From Streptomyces sp. Ag109_O5-1 (lineage in GTDB: Bacteria; Actinomycetota; Actinomycetes; Streptomycetales; Streptomycetaceae), in NCBI RefSeq assembly GCF_003814875.1, contig NZ_RKQF01000001.1:7006001-7070000 (forward strand): 64,000 bases of DNA. Reading direction: 5' to 3'. Positions 60,213 to 64,000 of this stretch are shown piece after piece. A model generated the notes under the pieces. The model did not search any database, had not been told where the DNA came from, and saw nothing but the letters and a program-made list of their open reading frames with translations. A program made the translations under genes and the position numbers. How positions within the stretch are numbered: position 1 is the stretch's first letter; every line of letters begins with the position of its first letter.

Positions 60213-62003
60213 TCACACCCAGGTATCGAGCCACATACGTGAACGCCAGGAGTCGATGGGGATCGCCGTGCCCGTGTACAGGGGCCAGAAGTAGATGAAG
60301 TTCCAGACGATCAGCAGCACCAGGACGCCCGCGCCCGACGCGCCGACCAGACGGCGGGTGTCGCTGGAGCCGGGCGGGCCGATGATCGCGCCGACCATCA
60401 TCGCCACCGCCAGACACAGGAACGGCACGAAGACGACGGCGTAGAAGAGGAAGATCGTGCGCTCCTGGTACATGAACCAGGGCAGGTAACCGGCCGCGAT
60501 GCCGCAGGCGATGGCGCCCGCCCGCCAGTCACGGCGGAAGGCCCACCGCCACAGGACGTAGACGATCGCGAAGCAGGCCGCCCACCACAGCAGCGGTGTG
60601 CCGATCGCCAGCACCTCACGCGCGCACTTCTCGCCGGCGTTCGCCGGGCAGCCGTCCGTACCGGGGGAGGGCGACTCGTAGAAGTACGACACCGGGCGGC
60701 CCAGGACGATCCAGGACCAGGGGTTCGACATGTACGTGTGCGGCGACGACAGGCCGACGTGGAACAGGTAGACCTCGTGCTCGTAGTGCCACAGGCTGCG
60801 CAGCCAGTCCGGCAGGAACGTCCAGTTGCCGCCCTTGCCGTCGGTGGCCGCCCAGTTGCGGAAGTAGCCGCCGGTGCCGTCGGTCGGGGACAGGATCCAC
60901 GCGGTCCAGGAGGCCAGGTAGACGGCGATCGCCACCGGCACCGTCGCCAGGAACGTGATCCCCGTGTCGTACTTCAGGACCGCCTTGTACGGGTGCAGGG
61001 CGCCCGCCACCTTGCGGGCGCCGACGTCCCACAACAGCGCCATCAGGCAGAACGCGGCCAGGATGTAGAGGCCGTTCCACTTGGTGCCGATCGCGAGGCC
61101 CAGCAGCAGGCCCGCGGCCCACCGCCAGGGGCGCCAGCCGAAACGGAAACTGTCGGCCACGCGCGCGTCGGGGCGGATCCGGCCGTCCGCGTCCGGCTGG
61201 AGCGCGGCGGCGAGTTTCTCCCGTGACCGGTCCCGGTCGATGATCAGACACCCGAACGCCGCCAGTACGAAGAACATCAGCACACCGTCGAGCAGCGAGG
61301 TGCGGCTCATCACGAAGTGCAGGCCGTCCACCGCCATCAGCGCGCCGGCCAGGCAGCCAAGGAAGGTGGAACGGAACATCCGGCGCCCGATCCGGCACAG
61401 CAGCAGCACGCTCAGCGTGCCCAGCAGCGCCGTCATGAAGCGCCAGCCGAACGGGTCGAAGCCGAAGATCAGCTCCCCGAGCCCGATGACGTACTTGCCG
61501 ACGGGCGGGTGCACGACATACGCCGCGTCCGCCGGGATCGTCAGATGGCCGTTCGACTGCAGGACCAGATCGTTGGCGTTCTTGTCCCAGTTGACCTCGA
61601 AGCCGCGGTGGACCAGCGCCCACGCGTCCTTCGCGTAGTACGTCTCGTCGAATATCACCGCCCTCGGGCTGCCCAGGTTCCAGAACCGCAGCAGACCCGC
61701 CATCAGCGTCACGAGCAGCGGACCGCCCCAGCCCGACCAGCGCGTGATCCGCTCGGCGAGCACCGGGGGCACACCCAGCCCGAGCCACAGCCGGGGGTTG
61801 GGCTCGGCGTACGGCGGCACCAGACGGTCGACGACGTCGGCGTGCGCGCCGGCGTCCGCGGCGCTTCTGCCGCCGGTGGTGTGCGCCGCCTGCGCCGGAC
61901 TCGCCGTGTAGCCGAATCGGCGCAGCCGCTGCTGCCACGTCGGCCGCTCGTCGAGCACTGCCTGGCCCTGCCGGGTGTCCGTGGAGGACGCGGTACTGGT
62001 CAC
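60213..62003 (-). CDS. pmt: Protein O-mannosyltransferase
   Basis: This 596-residue, GT39-family integral membrane enzyme transfers mannose from polyprenyl phosphate mannose to Ser/Thr of exported proteins. It has about ten helices. The catalytic acidic motif is FDETYYAKDAW in the first extracytoplasmic loop; HPPVGKYVIGLGE follows. In Streptomyces, Pmt affects cell-wall antibiotic sensitivity and phage phiC31 receptor formation. GTG at 62003 is supported by the start of homologous sequence; the 62180 frame adds unrelated residues. It lies upstream of two PBP genes in the same direction and divergent from rsmI. Confidence 0.94.
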   Translation of the reverse strand: MTSTASSTDTRQGQAVLDERPTWQQRLRRFGYTASPAQAAHTTGGRSAADAGAHADVVDRLVPPYAEPNPRLWLGLGVPPVLAERITRWSGWGGPLLVTLMAGLLRFWNLGSPRAVIFDETYYAKDAWALVHRGFEVNWDKNANDLVLQSNGHLTIPADAAYVVHPPVGKYVIGLGELIFGFDPFGWRFMTALLGTLSVLLLCRIGRRMFRSTFLGCLAGALMAVDGLHFVMSRTSLLDGVLMFFVLAAFGCLIIDRDRSREKLAAALQPDADGRIRPDARVADSFRFGWRPWRWAAGLLLGLAIGTKWNGLYILAAFCLMALLWDVGARKVAGALHPYKAVLKYDTGITFLATVPVAIAVYLASWTAWILSPTDGTGGYFRNWAATDGKGGNWTFLPDWLRSLWHYEHEVYLFHVGLSSPHTYMSNPWSWIVLGRPVSYFYESPSPGTDGCPANAGEKCAREVLAIGTPLLWWAACFAIVYVLWRWAFRRDWRAGAIACGIAAGYLPWFMYQERTIFLFYAVVFVPFLCLAVAMMVGAIIGPPGSSDTRRLVGASGAGVLVLLIVWNFIYFWPLYTGTAIPIDSWRSRMWLDTWV

Positions 62004-62125
62004 CGCGCCATCGTAGGGAACCGTTCTGTGTGAGTCCCGTGCAATGGGGCTTAGAGATGGGTTCCTTTGCGATCGCCGCCCGGTTCCGGGGAGGGGCTGT
62101 CGGTGGCTGCTGCGAGGATGGGGAG

Positions 62126-62974
62126 GTGACTGGAACCCTTGTCCTCGCAGGCACCCCCATCGGCGACGTCGCGGACGCACCGCCCCGGCTCGCGGCCGAG
62201 CTGACCGGCGCCGACGTGATCGCGGCCGAGGACACCCGGCGGCTGCGGTGGCTCACGCAGGCGCTGGGTGTGACGCCCAAGGGCCGTGTGGTGTCGTACT
62301 TCGAGGGCAACGAGGCCGCCCGCACCCCCGAACTCGTCGAGGAGCTCCTCGGCGGCGCGCGCGTGCTGCTCGTCACCGACGCCGGAATGCCCTCCGTCTC
62401 CGACCCCGGCTACCGGCTGGTCGCGGCCGCCGTGGAGAAGGAGATCCACGTCACAGCCGTCCCGGGGCCGTCCGCCGTCCTCACCGCGCTCGCGCTGTCC
62501 GGGCTGCCCGTCGACCGGTTCTGCTTCGAGGGCTTCCTGCCGCGCAAGGCGGGCGAACGGCTCGGCCGACTCCGCGAGGTCGCCGAGGAACGCCGAACCC
62601 TCGTCTACTTCGAGGCCCCGCACCGCCTCGACGACACCCTTGCCGCGATGGCCGAGGTCTTCGGCGGAGAGCGGCGGGCCGCCGTATGCCGTGAGCTGAC
62701 CAAGACGTACGAGGAGGTACGGCGCGGTCCGCTGGCCGAGCTGGCCGTGTGGGCCGCCGAGGGAGTGCGCGGTGAGATCACCGTCGTCGTCGAGGGCGCG
62801 CCCGAGCGCGGACCCGAGGAACTCGGTGCGGAGGAGTTGGTGCGGAGGGTGCGGGTGCGGGAGGAGGCCGGGGAGCGGCGCAAGGAGGCGATCGCGGCGG
62901 TGGCCGTGGAGGCGGGGATTCCTAAGCGGGTCGTGTTCGACGCGGTGGTTGCCGCGAAGCGTGTTGATGGGTGA
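62126..62974 (+). CDS. rsmI: 16S rRNA C1402 2'-O-methyltransferase
   Basis: RsmI methylates the ribose of 16S rRNA C1402 in the decoding centre. The 282 residues begin VTGTLVLAGTPIGDVADAP and contain IAAEDTRRLRWL, VTDAGMPSVSDPGYRLV and TVVVEGAPERG, typical of the tetrapyrrole-methylase fold. GTG at 62126 with GAGGA 8 bases upstream. It is divergent from pmt. Confidence 0.94.
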   Translation: MTGTLVLAGTPIGDVADAPPRLAAELTGADVIAAEDTRRLRWLTQALGVTPKGRVVSYFEGNEAARTPELVEELLGGARVLLVTDAGMPSVSDPGYRLVAAAVEKEIHVTAVPGPSAVLTALALSGLPVDRFCFEGFLPRKAGERLGRLREVAEERRTLVYFEAPHRLDDTLAAMAEVFGGERRAAVCRELTKTYEEVRRGPLAELAVWAAEGVRGEITVVVEGAPERGPEELGAEELVRRVRVREEAGERRKEAIAAVAVEAGIPKRVVFDAVVAAKRVDG

Positions 62975-63427
62975 GGTCGGTTCGGCCGCGCTGTCGTGGT
63001 TGCTTTTGTGCAGTCGGCTGCGGGGCGGCGGGGGCTGGTCGCGCAGTTCCCCGCGCCCCTTTCGGGGCGCCCCGGCGACTGGCCTTCCAAGGGGGCGCTC
63101 CCTGATCTTTGAGCGCGCTGCTTCTCCCTTGAGCATGCGCCCCTGACCTGCGGAGATGCTTCCTCTGAGCGAGGAGCTTCTCGCCTGAGCGCGCGCCCCA
63201 CGGGACGGTAAAGCGAGGGCGGGAAAGGCAAAGCCAACCCCCCTGTCGCAAGGCCTGTTCGGCAAGTGAAGTCCAAATCGCCTCCAACAGTCGACAGGCC
63301 TGATGCATTCGCGCCGGTGAAGGCGTCCACTGGTCAGCAGGGACAGCACCCGTCCCTCACCCCCAACGGGATTCCGGGGGGAATCCCCGCGCCGGGGGTG
63401 CTTGTCCAGCGGACAAGAGGAGCTGGC
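62975..63427. other. 453-bp intergenic region
   Basis: No coding region is supported here. It holds a dispersed Streptomyces-type palindromic repeat at 63012-63071. A perfect 8-bp hairpin GGGATTCC-GGGG-GGAATCCC lies at 63368-63387, just upstream of the next gene. The rest looks like promoter and leader DNA for that gene. Confidence 0.7.
63012..63071. repeat. Dispersed extragenic palindromic repeat
   Basis: The core GGCTGGTCGCGCAGTTCCCC followed by GCGCCCC-TTTC-GGGGCGC (63053-63070) resembles a sequence I know as scattered through Streptomyces intergenic DNA. The 7-bp stem is perfect. Confidence 0.6.
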
Positions 63428-63877
63428 ATGAGTGAGATCGCAGGGCAGACCGGCCTCCGCGGTACGGCCACAGCCGTCGTCCACGAGTCGTATTCCTTCG
63501 CCTGCATGCGTTGCGGGCACGGCTGGGAGCAGTCGTACCAGATAGAGCACCACACGGACGCCGACAACCACGAGTTCGTCATGTATGTGGCGAACGGTCA
63601 GGTCGTCCCGTCCCCGCTGAGCCGGCCCGCGTGCCTGAACTGCGACGGCCATGTCGTCCGGATCATGCGTGCGGGGCAGGTCTCGTCGGTGCGGAACGCG
63701 GCGCAGCGTTCGCATCAGCGGCCGGTGCAGGGCCTTCCGGACGGAGGGGCCGGAGAGGAGGCGACCGAGGCGGCGGCGGCCGAGGCGGCGGCGACGGAGG
63801 CCACCGCACAGGTCAGGGAGCCACACCACTGGCATCTGTCCGATCTCCTGCATCCGTTCCAGCGCAAGGCGAGCTGA
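63428..63877 (+). CDS. Zinc-finger-like protein, unknown
   Basis: This 149-residue protein has two cysteine pairs, CMRCGH (about 25) and CLNCDG (about 69), likely one zinc ribbon. A loop rich in His and Asp lies between them (YQIEHHTDADNHEF). An Ala/Glu/Thr-rich low-complexity tail follows, then a C-terminal WHLSDLLHPFQRK. ATG at 63428 with GAGGAG 6 bases upstream. Start at 63266 is not supported. The family is conserved in Streptomyces, but the function is unknown to me. Confidence 0.8.
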   Translation: MSEIAGQTGLRGTATAVVHESYSFACMRCGHGWEQSYQIEHHTDADNHEFVMYVANGQVVPSPLSRPACLNCDGHVVRIMRAGQVSSVRNAAQRSHQRPVQGLPDGGAGEEATEAAAAEAAATEATAQVREPHHWHLSDLLHPFQRKAS

Positions 63878-63897
63878 CCCGGGCGCGAGGCCGGCAC

Positions 63898-63929
63898 GGC
63901 ATGCCCCTTTCGTAGGATCGGGGCATGCC
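63898..63929 (+). promoter_or_regulatory. Hairpin and -10 box over a start codon
   Basis: GGCATGCCCC and GGGGCATGCC are perfect 10-bp inverted repeats with a 12-base loop. The second arm includes the ATG at 63925. TAGGAT at 63913-63918 lies 6 bases before it, like a leaderless -10 box. Confidence 0.55.
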
Positions 63930-64000
63930 TTCGAACGCCTCCGGTACCGGCACCTCCGGTACGGCCGACAAGAACGCGGCACCGCCGCTCCCGGAACCCC
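63925..64000 (+). CDS. tatD: Probable TatD-family hydrolase, 5' end only
   Basis: The last 76 bases open a frame MPSNASGTGTSGTADKNAAP and continue PPLPEP to the window edge. In Streptomyces a TatD-type DNase gene commonly follows rsmI, with a similar Ala/Pro-rich start before its metal-binding motif. The motif itself lies beyond the window, so the identity rests on context only. Confidence 0.45.
   Translation, partial: MPSNASGTGTSGTADKNAAPPLPEP

Noticed and set aside
12..63999. A secondary-metabolite cluster
   Set aside because: No polyketide, peptide or terpene synthase genes occur; transporters and tailoring-type enzymes here are dispersed.

Overview
The window is high-GC actinobacterial DNA and almost certainly comes from a Streptomyces chromosome core. 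The evidence is GTG/TTG starts, several leaderless genes, an SsgA-like sporulation protein (SsgE), a SepX/GlpR division protein, mycothiol-type and OhrR-type stress genes, and the shared actinobacterial gene order mscL - FmdB zinc ribbon - 5-FTHF cyclo-ligase - galU - moeA - rimJ-like - sepX. All functional calls come from reading motifs and known family architecture. No database search was run.

Layout. 1-8.9 kb: fructose PTS permease (fruA), small unknowns, an L,D-transpeptidase lipoprotein, a P1 peptidase, LtrA, MscL and a SAF-domain protein. 8.9-16.4 kb: mtnP, an FmdB-type redox-chaperone candidate under a CIRCE element, an MFS exporter, a cation/proton antiporter and a penicillin-acylase-family Ntn hydrolase. 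16.4-22.9 kb: cyclo-ligase facing away from galU-moeA-moaC-mog-GNAT-sepX, then tRNA-Ala(CGC). 23-32 kb: a truncated MocR gene, GNAT, exonuclease III, a MerR regulator divergent from a monooxygenase-hydrolase-SDR operon, and an SPFH/zinc-ribbon membrane pair. 32-39.4 kb: a tricorn protease and a TetR-MMPL pair.

39.4-44.5 kb is the most unusual part. A DMT/EamA transporter gene is cut in two by a 4246-bp insert bounded by a 7-bp repeat (TCGGTCA). The reading frame resumes exactly on the other side, so the ancestral 281-residue gene can be reconstructed. The insert is partly AT-richer. It carries a secreted four-cysteine protein, a VanZ-PepSY membrane protein, a decayed second copy of a methyltransferase 3' end, a maleylpyruvate-isomerase-fold enzyme, a two-helix membrane protein and an intact methyltransferase. 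No transposase or integrase is visible.

44.7-56.2 kb: an ABC exporter with a secreted YncE-type propeller/phosphoesterase, assorted enzymes, an ohrR-ohr pair and an ECF metal transporter (cbiMQO type) preceded by a Nur-like nickel operator over a leaderless promoter. 56.3-64 kb: ssgE, two tandem penicillin-binding transpeptidases, protein O-mannosyltransferase, rsmI, a zinc-finger unknown and the first 76 bases of a probable tatD. The last block groups cell-wall, glycosylation and sporulation functions.
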